Source: Coix lacryma-jobi var. lacryma-jobi (lineage: Eukaryota > Streptophyta > Magnoliopsida > Poales > Poaceae). From it: 64,000 nt of DNA. Below, in pieces: positions 53,889 through 64,000 of this stretch (position 1 is its first letter; every line of letters begins with the position of its first letter). A model generated the notes under the pieces. That model saw only the letters and a list, made by a program, of their open reading frames with translations. It did not search any database and was not told the DNA's origin. The stretch is taken from positions 95,367,104-95,431,103 of the forward strand of contig CM019823.1 of assembly GCA_009763385.1 (NCBI GenBank). The letters are read 5' to 3'. The position numbers and the translations under genes are program-made.

Positions 53889-54159
53889 ATTGAAGCACCG
53901 AAAGTGCTAACAAAAAGCGACCAGAGGGGGGGGGGGTGAATGGGAGCCTCAAATTTTCCTTTTGGAAACTTGTTGCCGCTATCCCAAGAATCAACCCAAA
54001 GAGCAAACCTAGAGCTTGCAAGTGTCCACGACCGTAGATGTAGGGTGGATGCCTCCGAGAAGCACAGCGGGACACTATACACCCCTAGAAACCCAACGCG
54101 TAAGACGGAAATCAAAACCGACAACGGACGAACGAACGGCGAACGAAACTGTGCAGAAT

Positions 54160-54435
54160 CACCTGCATCGGACGCTAGACAGCGTCCGATGTCCAAGCGT
54201 CGGACGCGTCCGATGCAAACAGTGCATCCCGGGAACCTTACTGGACACCCATCGGACGCTGTGAACAGTGAACTCTCAGCGTCCGATGGTCACACTCCGG
54301 CGCGTCCGATGAACAACAGAGCGTCCGGTGATAGCGTCCGATGCTCCTTCGAAAATGTCAGAAACTGACACGAGGCAGCGTCCGATGCCAAAAGAGTCAG
54401 CGTCCGATGCTAAGAACTCGAGCGTCCGATGCCCC
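54160..54435 (-). repeat. GCGTCCGATG array (F LTR leader)
   Basis: About ten copies of GCGTCCGATG or its inverse CATCGGACGC, for instance an inverted pair at 54166-54191. Same LTR position as the arrays of the other Sireviruses, same CGGAC core, different flanks. Confidence 0.87.
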
Positions 54436-55224
54436 CGACGCAGTGTTGTTTTTCCGCGAAATCCACTCGATCTCCTCCGAATCAAAAGCACTAAGGCTTA
54501 GACTTAGTGTGAGGAGTTCCAAGGATGTTAGTGAGCTATCCCACGGGAATCATGGCTCGAACCTAACTCCAAATCGAGGAATTTGAAGAATTCGGGGCAA
54601 GGGAGCAAAAACCGATCCGAAACTAAAATCGCTCGATCTCCTAGACCGTGAGGTTAGAGGTGAATTCTTTCGGTGGAAAGAAATGCCTCACAATCTAGAA
54701 CAACTTGGTTCAAACGAATTTGCAAAAGATGAACCTAGCAAAGAAATCAATCGACGGGAAAAACGTGGCAAAAAGTAATCCGCGAAGAACACGAACAAAT
54801 CGCAAATCACAACCACGAAATTGCAACCGTGTGGCTACCACACGTTACAATGGTGAGGTTACGGCCTCACTTCCTCAAAATCTCACGGGCACAAAGGTAT
54901 TGTTCTCTTCTCTATGGATCTCAGTTTGCTACAGCAGGGAATAGGGAGAACATGAAACCCTAGGAGTGAAAGAGCAAATGGCTGAGATAGATGGGGAGGT
55001 GGGTGTCTCCCCCTACTTATCATAATTCTAACTATTCCTAATTCCCACTCTACCCCTAACTACTTACAGAGCGAACCAGCTAAACCCTAAGGTTATTCTA
55101 GACCACCTCGATGGTAGATGGATCTGACGGCCACGCCTGTACAACTCATAGCGTTGCTTCGACGCAACCTCCCGATTGCCACCACGTGCCGCCACCGCTC
55201 TGCCGTCCTTTTTCTGGACGTCGC

Positions 55225-55470
55225 ACCCCCGGTATTGTGGCCCAAACTGGGAAACCAGCCTTACAGCCAACCCCCGGTTTTGAGGCCCAAACCGGGAAAC
55301 CACAGCCCCCAGTGCCTGAGTTTTGTGGCCCAAACTCAGCAAACCAGCAGCACCCAGGTTTTGAGGCCCAAACCTGGAAACCGTCCTCAGCTCGAGTTTT
55401 GTGCCCAAACTCGGAAACCATCCACGCCCAGGTTTTGGGGCCCAAACCTGGAAACCGTCCACCTGATGGT
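55225..55470 (-). repeat. Tandem TTTGGGCC inverted-repeat array (F LTR)
   Basis: Six to seven units with arms such as CCCGG/CCGGG, CTGAG/CTCAG, CCAGG/CCTGG and CGAG/CTCG around a GGCCCAAA core. Confidence 0.86.
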
Positions 55471-55840
55471 TTTTCTCTGGCTCTACCACCAAACCGAAGC
55501 TGTAGAGGGGATGCACCACCCGTGCACCCCGTCTACCGACACGTGTCCCCAAGTCCATGACTTAGGCAACACATGACCGCAAGTCTTCGCTTGTCGCTGT
55601 CCCAGGCTGTCAGCCACCACAGCTAATCCTCGGGCCACCGGTCCCTCAGTCCAAGCCTCACGTCCGCCCTTCGCCACTCTGGGTCTATCGGCACAGCACG
55701 TCTCTACTTGACCTTCACCTTGCCTCTGATCACTGTATCCGTGCTCGACACCTGCACAACACAAGCCAAAGAACATGCGCATCATCCTAGTTGACAATCA
55801 CTCATCACTCAGAGACTCGGCATACACCCATGTATCCGCA

Positions 55841-57109
55841 AGGATAAGTAGGGGGAGACACCCACCTCCCAAACCATCTCAGTCATTTGCTATTTTGCCT
55901 TCTAGGTTTTCCTGCTCTCCCAATCCCTTGCTGTAGCAACTGAGATCCGCAGGGAACCATACCTCTGTGTTCGTGAGATTTTGAGGAAGTGAGACCGTAA
56001 TCTCACTATTGTAGCGTGTGGTAGCCACACGGTTGCAAATTCGTGGTGTGATTCGCGTTTCGATTTGTTCTTCGCGTTCTTCGTTCTCCACGTTTTTCCT
56101 GTCACTCGATCTCCCTCTCTACTGCGTCTTTTTGAAATCCACTTGAATCAACTTGTTCTTTATAGTGAGGAGATCATTTCCACCAAAGGAATCATCTAAC
56201 TCCTCACGAACAAGTAGATCAGGTCAATTCAATTTTTCGTGGCTCTTTTTCGATCATACACCTTCCCCTTGATTTCCCGTTGGTTGAGTTGATTTGAGCG
56301 GATGATTTCTTGGGGAGTAGTCCTAACTACCATCGTCATCATCTTCTCCAAGTTTGGGATCAAGGATTTTGATTTGGATTGGTTTTGGGGAGATTTGAGC
56401 TGAGGGCGACCAAAATCGCCCTTTCGTTTCATCTGCGGACAGTCCGCCGTTGGGGGCGCGGACAGTCCGCGCGTCGGGCTCCGACCGAGTCAGTGGTTGT
56501 GTGGCTCGGCTGTGTTGTCTTGGATTGACCGGCGAACAGTCCGCCGAAGGGACTCGCGGACAGTCTGGGAGTCGAATATGGGACTTTCAGCAGCGTTGCT
56601 GTTCGGCGATTTTTGCCGGCGGACAGTCCGCCAGGGGACCGCGGACAGTCCGCCCCTGGCGCGGACAGTCCGGGACTGGGGTCCGGATAGTCCGGGATTT
56701 GGCTGAGTGTTGCAATTTAGTGCGTTTGCTCTCCTGGCTTTTTGGGTTGGTTTTCGGATTTCTCGTTTGGCCCTATAGTTAACCAAGAAACCTCTCTAGG
56801 TATCTTTGCTACTTGTTAGCATCGGTATTTGGGGATTTCTCAACGTAGCCTTCAATCTACGTTCGGGACTCGGTTTTTAGGGGTCGAACTTAAGCCGACG
56901 CTTTTGGTGTTTGATTCGTTCTTGCTTGGTGGTGCCTCGCTGTGATCCTAGGGATCATCCACCCTCTTTCAAGGGTCGTGGGCATCACTGTTTTTGTCGA
57001 AGCTTTTGGGGGTTGATTTTTTGGACAAAGGCTAAAGTTTCGAGAGAAATTTTGGAGGCTCCCATTCACCCCCCTTTGGTCGCCTTGCTATTGCATTCTC
57101 GGTCCTTCA
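55841..57109 (+). repeat. Sirevirus G 5' LTR, R/U5 part
   Basis: Starts at AGGATAAGTA, the TATA-like site of the C LTR (23820-23829), and runs to GGTCCTTCA at 57109. Carries the GCGGACAGTCCGC array (56430-56700). U3 is lacking. Confidence 0.9.
56430..56700 (+). repeat. GCGGACAGTCCGC palindrome array (G LTR)
   Basis: About nine copies; one repeat unit fewer near its start than in C. Confidence 0.86.
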
Positions 57110-57111
57110 AT

Positions 57112-57123
57112 TGGTATCGGAGC
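57112..57123 (+). other. Primer-binding site of Sirevirus G
   Basis: TGGTATCGGAGC, two bases after the LTR end. Confidence 0.88.
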
Positions 57124-57172
57124 AGGTTAAGGATCTTCCACCTTAGCCGGTTCCAGATCCACAGAAGGCGAC

Positions 57173-58739
57173 ATGGATCGCGGCGTGGGCAAACCGCCGT
57201 TCTTCGATGGGACGAACTATGCGTATTGGAAGATACGCATGTCGGCCTATCTTCAGAGTTTGGGTGCTTCCATTTGGGATATTTTTAACTCCGGAGATTA
57301 CGTGGTCTTGGCTGCTCGTGCTACTCAGCATCAGATCGATGAGCACGATGCCAATAGCCAAGCCTGTAGTGCTCTTTTCTCATGCTTTCTGCTGAGGGCG
57401 AGAAACTTACTGCCGCCCTTCTGAGTCAAGATAAACCGCTTAGGCGTGCTGCTAGAGAGCGGAAGTAGTTTAGGCAGAAGTGGGAGATACGGTGAAGGAA
57501 CTTGAATATGTCAAGTCCACCGTTGTTGTGTCTGCGGAGGACGAGTGTGAGATGTGCTCCAAGCACATGACTGACCTTCTCACTTTGAGGGGGAAGTATG
57601 TTGCTTTGGTTGGAGAGATGGATGAGCTGAAGGCTAGACCGGGGTTGCTGGGTGCATGCAAGTATTGTGCAGGCTTGCAATTCGAGTTGGCAGAGAAGAA
57701 TGCCAAAATTGTATCTCTTGAGAAGGCGAGCTCGGATAGCACTTGTGTGTCTAGGTGTGTTTTGTGTGAGGGTTTGGAGATGGAGATTGCAAATGTGCAA
57801 CATGACAAGATGCAAACCGAGGAAAAACACATACCTTCAGACCATCTTGTCATGGTGACTTGTGGTGAGCCGCAGCTTGGGATGATAATCTCCCAATTCA
57901 AGCGTGCTGCGGAGGTCCAGGTGTAGGCTTTGCTCAGGGAGTTGATTGTGCTTCGTCTTTTGGTAAGATTGGAGAGTCGAGTGGTCTTAATCCGAGTGAG
58001 AAGCCCAACTCCACCACTACTCCCAAACTGACCAAGATTCCACCCAAAGAGCCCCTAAAGCCTACTAACACCAAGGATGGGGTGTTTGTTGAACCTCCGG
58101 AGCTCCACCCAGAAACAAACATGGGCTCCAAAACCAAACCACCTCAAGACAACAACCTAGACACAATACCACCTATCCAAGAGGAGCTCATGCCACAGAA
58201 GGGCAAGTGATCCACACCCACTACCGTGAGTACCAACAACCCCCTATGAGAGCGTGAGGTATCATTGTGAGCACTGTGGGAGAGATGGACACTTGACGGA
58301 GTTTTGCTTTCGGCGCAAGAGAGAGGAGCGCCGTGCAAGGGATATGAACAATGTGGACATGTACCATCCCTTCCATGATGTACATGTGCCAAATGTTCAG
58401 AGGAGAGCTGCTAGGCCTAGAGGTACAGTGCCTCAAGGTCCTAGGCCACAGAGAGGTGTTGTCCGGCGGGATCCTGTTTTTGCAGAATATGGACCCCGTG
58501 GCGGTGGCTTTGTGGAGCGTTTCCCTTTACCCATTACCGCATTTAGTATCGCGATGGACGCTCTTCCCTTAGCGGACCACGTTTTCCTGTGCGTGGTGAC
58601 GTTTTCTCCTTCCCGTTAGCGTGCTAGGAATGGTTTTTCTACTAACCGTTCTTTTGAGCAGCCGGCCCAACACTGGTATAATTCCCATTTTACTTACACT
58701 AGTGTTGGACCGTATGCTCACCCTATGTCTTTTTATTGA
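57173..58739 (+). pseudogene. Sirevirus G gag with internal deletion
   Basis: ATG 57173, normal for about 70 codons, then at about 57385 the reading jumps from the NH2-terminal Gag domain (ALFSC) to the helical region (LSAEGEKLTAALLSQDK type). About 1.07 kb present in C is missing, including the rest of the Gag domain, the first zinc knuckle and the acidic region. The helical region, proline-rich linker, second knuckle CEHCGRDGHLTEFC and Arg/Gly tail remain, with several frameshifts. Stop TGA 58737-58739. Non-functional. Confidence 0.86.
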
Positions 58740-58744
58740 TGTAG

Positions 58745-60565
58745 GTAAAATGATTGGAGAACCTTTGGTTGGTGGATTCCGGGTGCTCAAGGCATATGAC
58801 CGGAAACGCCAAGTGGTTCTCCAGTCTTAGTCCAGTCGCTGGAAAGGAGTTTATCACCTTCAGCGACAATAGCAAAGGTAAAGTGTGTTTGTCTTTGGGT
58901 CGGTGCGGTCGAGTTAATGAGCACTTTGTGTTGCGCGATGTTGCTCTTGTTTTCTAACTTGCATTTTAACCTTCTTTCTCTTTTGCAACTCTTTGATGAT
59001 GACTATGAATTCATTTAAACTGATTCTCAGTGGGTACTTTGGATCCTCATGGCAATCTTGTATGTTTGATTTCGCCCTTTAGGAAAGTCTGTCGTGCGAA
59101 TTTCTCGGAGTCATTTGGAATTTCTCGTTGTCTTGTGGCTGGTCCTTCCTCGTCTAATCTTTGGAAGTGGCTAGGAGAGTCGGTCACCTGAGCTTCGACT
59201 TGCTTGCAGGCTTAGTTCACTTGGCCTAATCCGAGGATTGCCCAAGTTGTCCATAGAGAAGGATCTTGTTTGCCATTCTTGTAGACATGGGATAATGGTT
59301 GCTGCTCCCCACCATCCTGTGAATCAAGTTATGACCAAGCGCCCTGGAGAGCTTTTTGCATATGGACCATGTTGGTCCGGCTCGGGTGAGCTCGTTGGTG
59401 GAAGTGGTATGTGCTTGTTGTTGTTGATGAATTTTCGAGATATTCGTGGGTTTTGTTTTTAGCTGAGAAAACTGAGACATTCTCTCTTGCTCGCAATCTG
59501 ATTTTGCGTCTTTAGAATGAGTTCCCTATGAACTCAATGCGAGCTATGCGAAGTGATAATGGTTTTGAGTTTAAAACTCGGATTTTGAAAAGTTTTGTAA
59601 CTCTTTGGGTTAGAGCATCAGTTTTCTTCCCTCCTACACAACGCCACAGAATGGTGTTGTAGAGAGGAAGAATCGTACCCTTGTAGAGATGGCCATGTTG
59701 ATGCTCGATGAGCATAGGACTCCTAGGCGGTTTTGGGCCGAAGCTCTGACACTGCATGCTATATTTCCAATCGCATTTTTCTCCGAGCTTTCTTGAAAAG
59801 ACTTCTTATGAGTTGCGTTTTGGAAAATAGCCCAAAGTGAGTTTTTAGAGTTTTTGGTTGCCACTGTTTTTATACTCAAGAAGGCAACCTGGACAAATTT
59901 GAGTCTCGATCTTCTGACGGTGTATTTTTGGGTTATGGCACTCATACTCAATGCATATCGTGTACTTAACCTTGATACTAACCGATCATGGAGACATCCG
60001 ATGTCACCTTTGACGAGACCATGGTTTTCCTTTCTTCTCGTTTTGAGTGTGCAGGTGATCATGAGGTTGGCGAGCCTCTTTTTGATGATGAGGACGAGGG
60101 TGCTGAAGGGATGGATGATCGCAAGCGTCGGCTTCTACTACGATGACTCAAGGCCCCAACCCCTCTTCATCGACTACTTGGGGGCCGTGGGATCCGCCAC
60201 CTGGGGCTGTACCTTTTGTACCCGAGGAGGCACCAGCTGCTGTTGAGGGGGAGATTTCTTCAGCTCGGGAGGCACCACGACACATCCAGCGCCAACACCC
60301 GCCTCAACAGATGATCGGCAGCATCGACGAACGTGTCACTCGGTCAAGGTCACAGCAAATCTCTCACTTTGCTCATTCTGCATTTGTTGCTGATTTTGAA
60401 CCTCAAGATGTTCGACACGCTTTATCTGATCCTTATTGGGTTAATGTCATGCATGAGGAGTTAGAAAATTTTGAAAGAAATCGGGTTTGGATTTTGGTTC
60501 CACCTCCTCCTGAGTGTCACCCTATTGGTACAAAATGGGTTTCCAAAAAAAACAAGGAGAGGATG
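58745..60565 (+). pseudogene. Sirevirus G pol (protease, integrase, start of RT)
   Basis: Protease LVDSGCSRHMTGNAKWF near 58765-58830 (intact Asp-Ser-Gly in G, unlike C). Pre-integrase region near 59150-59290, integrase core 59340-59790 with the NGVVERKNRTL-type block (59650-59690), linker and the first RT block (HSAFVADFEPQDVRHAL, EELENFERNRVWILVPPPP, GTKWVSKK) to 60565. Many one-base indels. Cut by the H LTR. Confidence 0.85.
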
Positions 60566-60974
60566 TGAAGGACCGGGAATGTAATAGCAAGGCGACCAGA
60601 GGGGGGGTGAATGGGAGCACAAAAATTTCTCTCAAAACTTTGGCCTTTGTCCCACAAATCAACCCCCAAAAGCTTCGATCGAAACCATGATGCCCACGAC
60701 CCTTGGAAGAGGGTGGATGATACCTAGGATCACAGCGAGGCACCACAAAGTGATAACAATCCAAACCCCAAGAGCACCGGTACAAGTTCGACCCTCAAAA
60801 ACCATGTCCTGAACGTAGATGGAAGGCTATGTCTAGAAGTCCCCAAATATCGATGCTAACAAGTAGCAAAGGTACCTAGAGAGGTTCCTTGATCAACTCT
60901 AGGGTCAAACGAGAAATCCGGAAACCAAGCAGAGAAGTCAGGAGAGCAAACGCACTAAATCGGAACACACAGCC

Positions 60975-61245
60975 GATTCCCGGACTGTCCGGCCGTGAGG
61001 TCCCGGACTGTCCTCCCCGACTGCGGACTGTCCGCAAGGGAATGGCGGACTGTCCGCCGGCAAAAACCCCAAAACAGCACAGTTGCTGCAAGTCCCCTGG
61101 ACGTTCCCGGACTGTCCGCGAGTCCCAACGGCGGACTGTTCGCGGTTCAAAAAGGACCCGTCCAACAGCGCGGAGTCAGGTTACTGGTCTGACCGACCCC
61201 GACGCACGGACTGTCCGCGGTTCACCTGGCGGACTGTCCGCGGAT
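60975..61245 (-). repeat. CGGACTGTCCG array (H LTR leader)
   Basis: About nine copies, several as GCGGACTGTCCGC. Confidence 0.85.
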
Positions 61246-62009
61246 GAACAGGGAGGGCGATTTGGTCACCCCTCTCACAAATCTTCCCAAATCCGAAACA
61301 AAACTCAATCCCACGTTCCCAAACTTGGTGAATATGATCACGAGGTAGTTAGGAGGCTATCCCCAAGAAATCATCCGCTCAAATTGATTCAATCACCGAG
61401 AAATCAAAAGGGGAGGAGTATGAACGAAAAAGCGCCACAAAAACGAAATCAACCCGATCTACTTGTTCGTGAGGAGTTAGATGAATTCCTTCGGTGGAAA
61501 TGATCTCTTCACTATAAAGAACAAGTTGATTCAAACGGATTTCGCAAAGACGCAGTAGAGAGGGAGATCGAGTGATGGGAAAATCGCCGAGAAACGAAGA
61601 ACGCGAATCAAGCCATCGATCTACAACCGTGTGGCTACCACACGCTACAACAGTGAGATTACGGTCTCACTTCCTCAAAATCTCCAGTACACAGAGGTAT
61701 GGTTCTCTGCGGATCTCAGTTGCTACAGCAGGGGATTGGGAGAGCAGGAAAACCTTGAAGGCAAAGAGCAAATGACTGAGATAGAATGGGAGGAGGGTGT
61801 CTCCCTCTACTTATCCTAATTCTAATTCCTACTCTACCCCTCTCTAATTACAGAGCGAACCAGCTAAACCCTAGGGTTATTCTGGACCAACTCAAAGATG
61901 TTGGTGATCCGACGGCCACACCCGCACAACTGGTAGCGTTGCCTCGACGCAACCTCACCGATTGCCGCCACGTGCCGCCAACGCTCCGCTCGTCCTTTTC
62001 CCGGACTTC

Positions 62010-62185
62010 GCCCCTGGTTTTGAGGCCCAAACCGGGAAACCAGCCTTCACAATCAACCCCCGGTTTCGAGGCCCAAATCGGGAAACCAGCCGACCATCAC
62101 CTGAGTTTTGTGGCCCAAACTCAGAAACCCAAACCTGTAAGCCGACCCGCCCAGGTTTTGAGGCCCAAACCTGTAAACCGTCCAC
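62010..62185 (-). repeat. Tandem TTTGGGCC inverted-repeat array (H LTR)
   Basis: About five units with arms of the CCGG, CTGAG and CAGG types; shorter than in E. Confidence 0.82.
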
Positions 62186-62504
62186 TCGGTGGTTTTTCTG
62201 TGGCTCAACCACCAAACCGAGCCGTAGACGGGATGCACCGCTCGTGCACCCCATCCACCGACACGTGTCCATAGGTCCTCGACCCAAGCAACACTGTGCC
62301 CGCAAGTCTTCGCTCGTCGCTGTCCCAGGCTGCCAGCCACCACAACTGATCCTCGGGCCACCGGTCCTTCAGTCCAAGCCTCACGTCCGCCCTTCGCCAC
62401 TCTCGGTCCATCGGCACGGCACGTCTCTACTTGACCTTCACCTTGCCTTTGATCATTGTATCCGTGCTCGACACCTGCACAACACAAGTCAAAGAACATG
62501 CGAT

Positions 62505-64000
62505 CAGTGATTGTCAACTACCGACACAAATCATAATGGAATAGAGGAAGGAAGGAAGCAGGAGAGAGAGAACTCGACCAAATGACCCAAAAGCATATCA
62601 AAGCCAAAGAAGGTCAAGTGGAAATAGCAAAACAACTTGGTTCCCAAAGACATAGGCAACAGCTCGACGCAACCAAGCAAAGCAAAGCTAGCCCTCAAGA
62701 AGAGGTAGAACAGGCTCAACACCGCTAGCGGGAAAGCTCGATACCAATTGGAAGATCAACTGAAAATCAAGCAAGACAAAGCTAGCCCTCAAGATGAGGC
62801 AGAACGAGCTCAACACCGCTAGCGAAGAAGCTCGATACCAACTGAAGAAAGCTAGAAATCAGCTGAAGAGCATAAAGGATCAAAGGTGTCAGTTCCTCAA
62901 GAAAGAGGCAAAGGCTCAGCACAACTAGCTACCAAAAATGCTCTAAAACAACTGTTACCAGCTCAAAAACTCAGCAGCGAGCAAACTCCCCCTCGACTTG
63001 TACACACAACCAGGAAAACTCCCCCTTAGTTCAACTCCCCATTAGTTGAACAGAGAAGACACTCATGATTTGCAATTTCTCCCGCTTAGTTGAAAATGCA
63101 CCATCAAGCTCGCCTCTCCCCCTTCCAAAATGCATATGAGTCAAAATGCAAGTTAGCAGCTTCAGGAATATAGTCAAGAGAATGCAAAGATGCTCTACAA
63201 ACAATGGCTCCAATGACATAACGAAGCACACATATGCTAGCAAAGGCCCAAACTGATCACCAAATACGAACTATGAACATGTGAGCAAAATGAGCAGTTT
63301 TAGCCAAAAGCATTCACCATCAAAATAGCACCAAACATGTATAGACAGGAAGTCAAACAAGTGCTAAACATGTATACAAGGTGAACTACCCCTAGCACAG
63401 GTCAACCATCATGCTATAGAATGAAACATAGACATGTGTATCCAAATTTTATCGGAGTTGCAGCGGTTTAAATTACACAGGTTAAAACTTCAGCATGTGA
63501 TTGCGAGAGGTTGAAAGCTTGTCATTGCCTAACTTTTCAACTGTGCGAAGCCTATGCATAAGCAATCAGAAGCTTAAAGCAACAGTTTCAGTCATACACT
63601 ACGCAGCTCAAGTTTAACTCAAAGTGCAATGAGAAACAGTCTCGAAACTGTGATGTGCTGACAAGCAGTCCCGTCTCGATCTTTCCAATTCATTTAACTT
63701 GGTTCAAATTTTATCTCAGAATATGTACATACCAAGCAAGTGAATGACTCAGAACTAGAGACATAGCAACCTAGCATAGATGAAAAGCACGAGTGAATTC
63801 TACACATCCTACACATGCTTGTTGCATATCTCAATGGTGAACAGTTTCAAGTTTTATGTACATTAAGCAGGTTCACCATTCAAAAATAGCTCAGCTCACA
63901 ATATGCATTAGTGATCAAAAAGAGCATAAGCTACAAGATAAAGCATCAGAGCAAATACTACACAGAGCATATCCACATTCTAAAGATTATATTCATGAAG
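62505..64000 (-). other. Sirevirus H 3' non-coding region
   Basis: Collinear with the reverse complement of E 41400-42950. Hairpin units occur at 62636-62677 (CTTGGTT/AACCAAG), 62687-62729 and 62781-62823 (GCTAGC/GCTAGC). Purine motifs in element sense lie near 62985-63000, 63018-63030, 63034-63045, 63078-63090 and 63112-63125. The terminal polypurine tract is deleted. No supportable gene. Confidence 0.8.

Larger units (their letters stand above)
52393..55840 (-). mobile_element. Sirevirus F, 5' part only
   Basis: Minus-strand element with complete 5' LTR (55840-53891), primer site and the first two thirds of gag, cut at about 52393. The rest of gag, pol and 3' LTR are missing. At the LTR start it adjoins the middle of the G LTR, so it probably inserted there; at the other end it is fused to C RNase H. 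Confidence 0.87.
53891..55840 (-). repeat. Sirevirus F 5' LTR
   Basis: 1,950 bp. The far end CACCCATGTATCCGCA at 55840 is the LTR start. TTTGGGCC-type hairpin array at 55225-55470, near-telo-box (AAACCCTAAGG) near 55083-55093, leader array of GCGTCCGATG/CATCGGACGC at 54160-54435, G-run block (ten G) near 53927-53940. Confidence 0.92.
55841..60565 (+). mobile_element. Sirevirus G, internally deleted and 5'-truncated
   Basis: Plus-strand element starting in the middle of its 5' LTR, followed by primer site, a gag with a large deletion, and pol to the start of RT at 60565, where H is inserted. LTR and coding sequence are very close to C, so the two belong to one family. Confidence 0.87.
60566..62504 (-). 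repeat. Sirevirus H 3' LTR, lacking its first bases
   Basis: Begins on the plus strand TGAAGGACCG. CGGACTGTCCG array at 60975-61245, telo-box (AAACCCTAGGG) near 61865-61875, TTTGGGCC hairpin array at 62010-62185. At about 62504 the last 60 or so bases (the LTR start TGCGGATACATGG) are missing. Confidence 0.88.
60566..64000 (-). mobile_element. Sirevirus H, 3' end (continues beyond the window)
   Basis: Minus-strand element: 3' LTR (60566-62504) and about 1.5 kb of the 3' non-coding region; pol lies outside. It inserted in G RT; GGATG at 60561-60565 is the candidate target duplication, whose partner would lie past 64000. Confidence 0.85.

Overview
The window looks like intergenic heterochromatin from a large grass (Poaceae) genome, possibly panicoid; the species is not recognisable to me. 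I see no host gene, tRNA, rRNA, origin or CRISPR array. Essentially every base can be assigned to LTR retrotransposons nested in each other. Five of them (S, E, C, F, H) show hallmarks of the Sirevirus (Maximus/SIRE) lineage of Ty1/copia: LTRs of about 2 kb, an initiator-Met tRNA primer site, a very large Gag with CCHC knuckles and a coiled coil, or repeated polypurine motifs before the 3' LTR. A, B and G are relatives of the C/E/F/H group.

Layout, left to right. 1-2257: decayed pol of a Ty3 chromovirus (T), plus strand. 2258-21070: a 3'-truncated Sirevirus A, minus strand. Its gag is split by a 3.9-kb chromovirus-type solo LTR (3207-7145, target duplication CCAAG). Its LTR is split by a complete Sirevirus of another family, S (9794-20221, minus, duplication AACCT). 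21071-23052: a gag fragment of an older Sirevirus B, into which A and C inserted. 23053-29166 and 50741-52392: Sirevirus C, plus strand, interrupted by D. 29167-50735: an Athila-like Ty3 element D, minus strand, duplication CACCA. It keeps gag-protease and an extra ORF but has no reverse transcriptase or integrase. Inside D lies E (33359-45000, plus, duplication GTTTG), a structurally complete 11.6-kb Sirevirus. 52393-55840: 5' part of Sirevirus F, minus. 55841-60565: Sirevirus G, plus, missing its LTR start and part of gag. 60566-64000: 3' end of Sirevirus H, minus, running off the window.

The insertion order follows from the nesting: B before A and C; A before S and before the solo LTR; C before D; D before E; G before H and probably before F. 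Four 5-bp target-site duplications can be read on both sides (solo LTR, S, D, E), so those boundaries are exact.

The most interesting signals are non-coding. (1) The Gag/Pol boundary in two Sirevirus families has the form of a plant 3' splice site, with the pol frame opening directly after it. (2) The Sirevirus U3 carries tandem inverted repeats whose arms change together while a TGGGCC-containing core stays fixed. They are followed by a telo-box and a TATA-like box, a combination known from ribosomal-protein gene promoters. (3) A series of 3' non-coding hairpins shows a compensatory base-pair change between E and H. (4) D has a TATA box with palindromes, resembling its own LTR promoter, placed just upstream of its extra ORF. 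(5) D repeats its own primer-site/LTR junction in tandem inside the LTR. Many frameshifts may be assembly errors, because the two LTRs of the young element S differ almost only by small indels.
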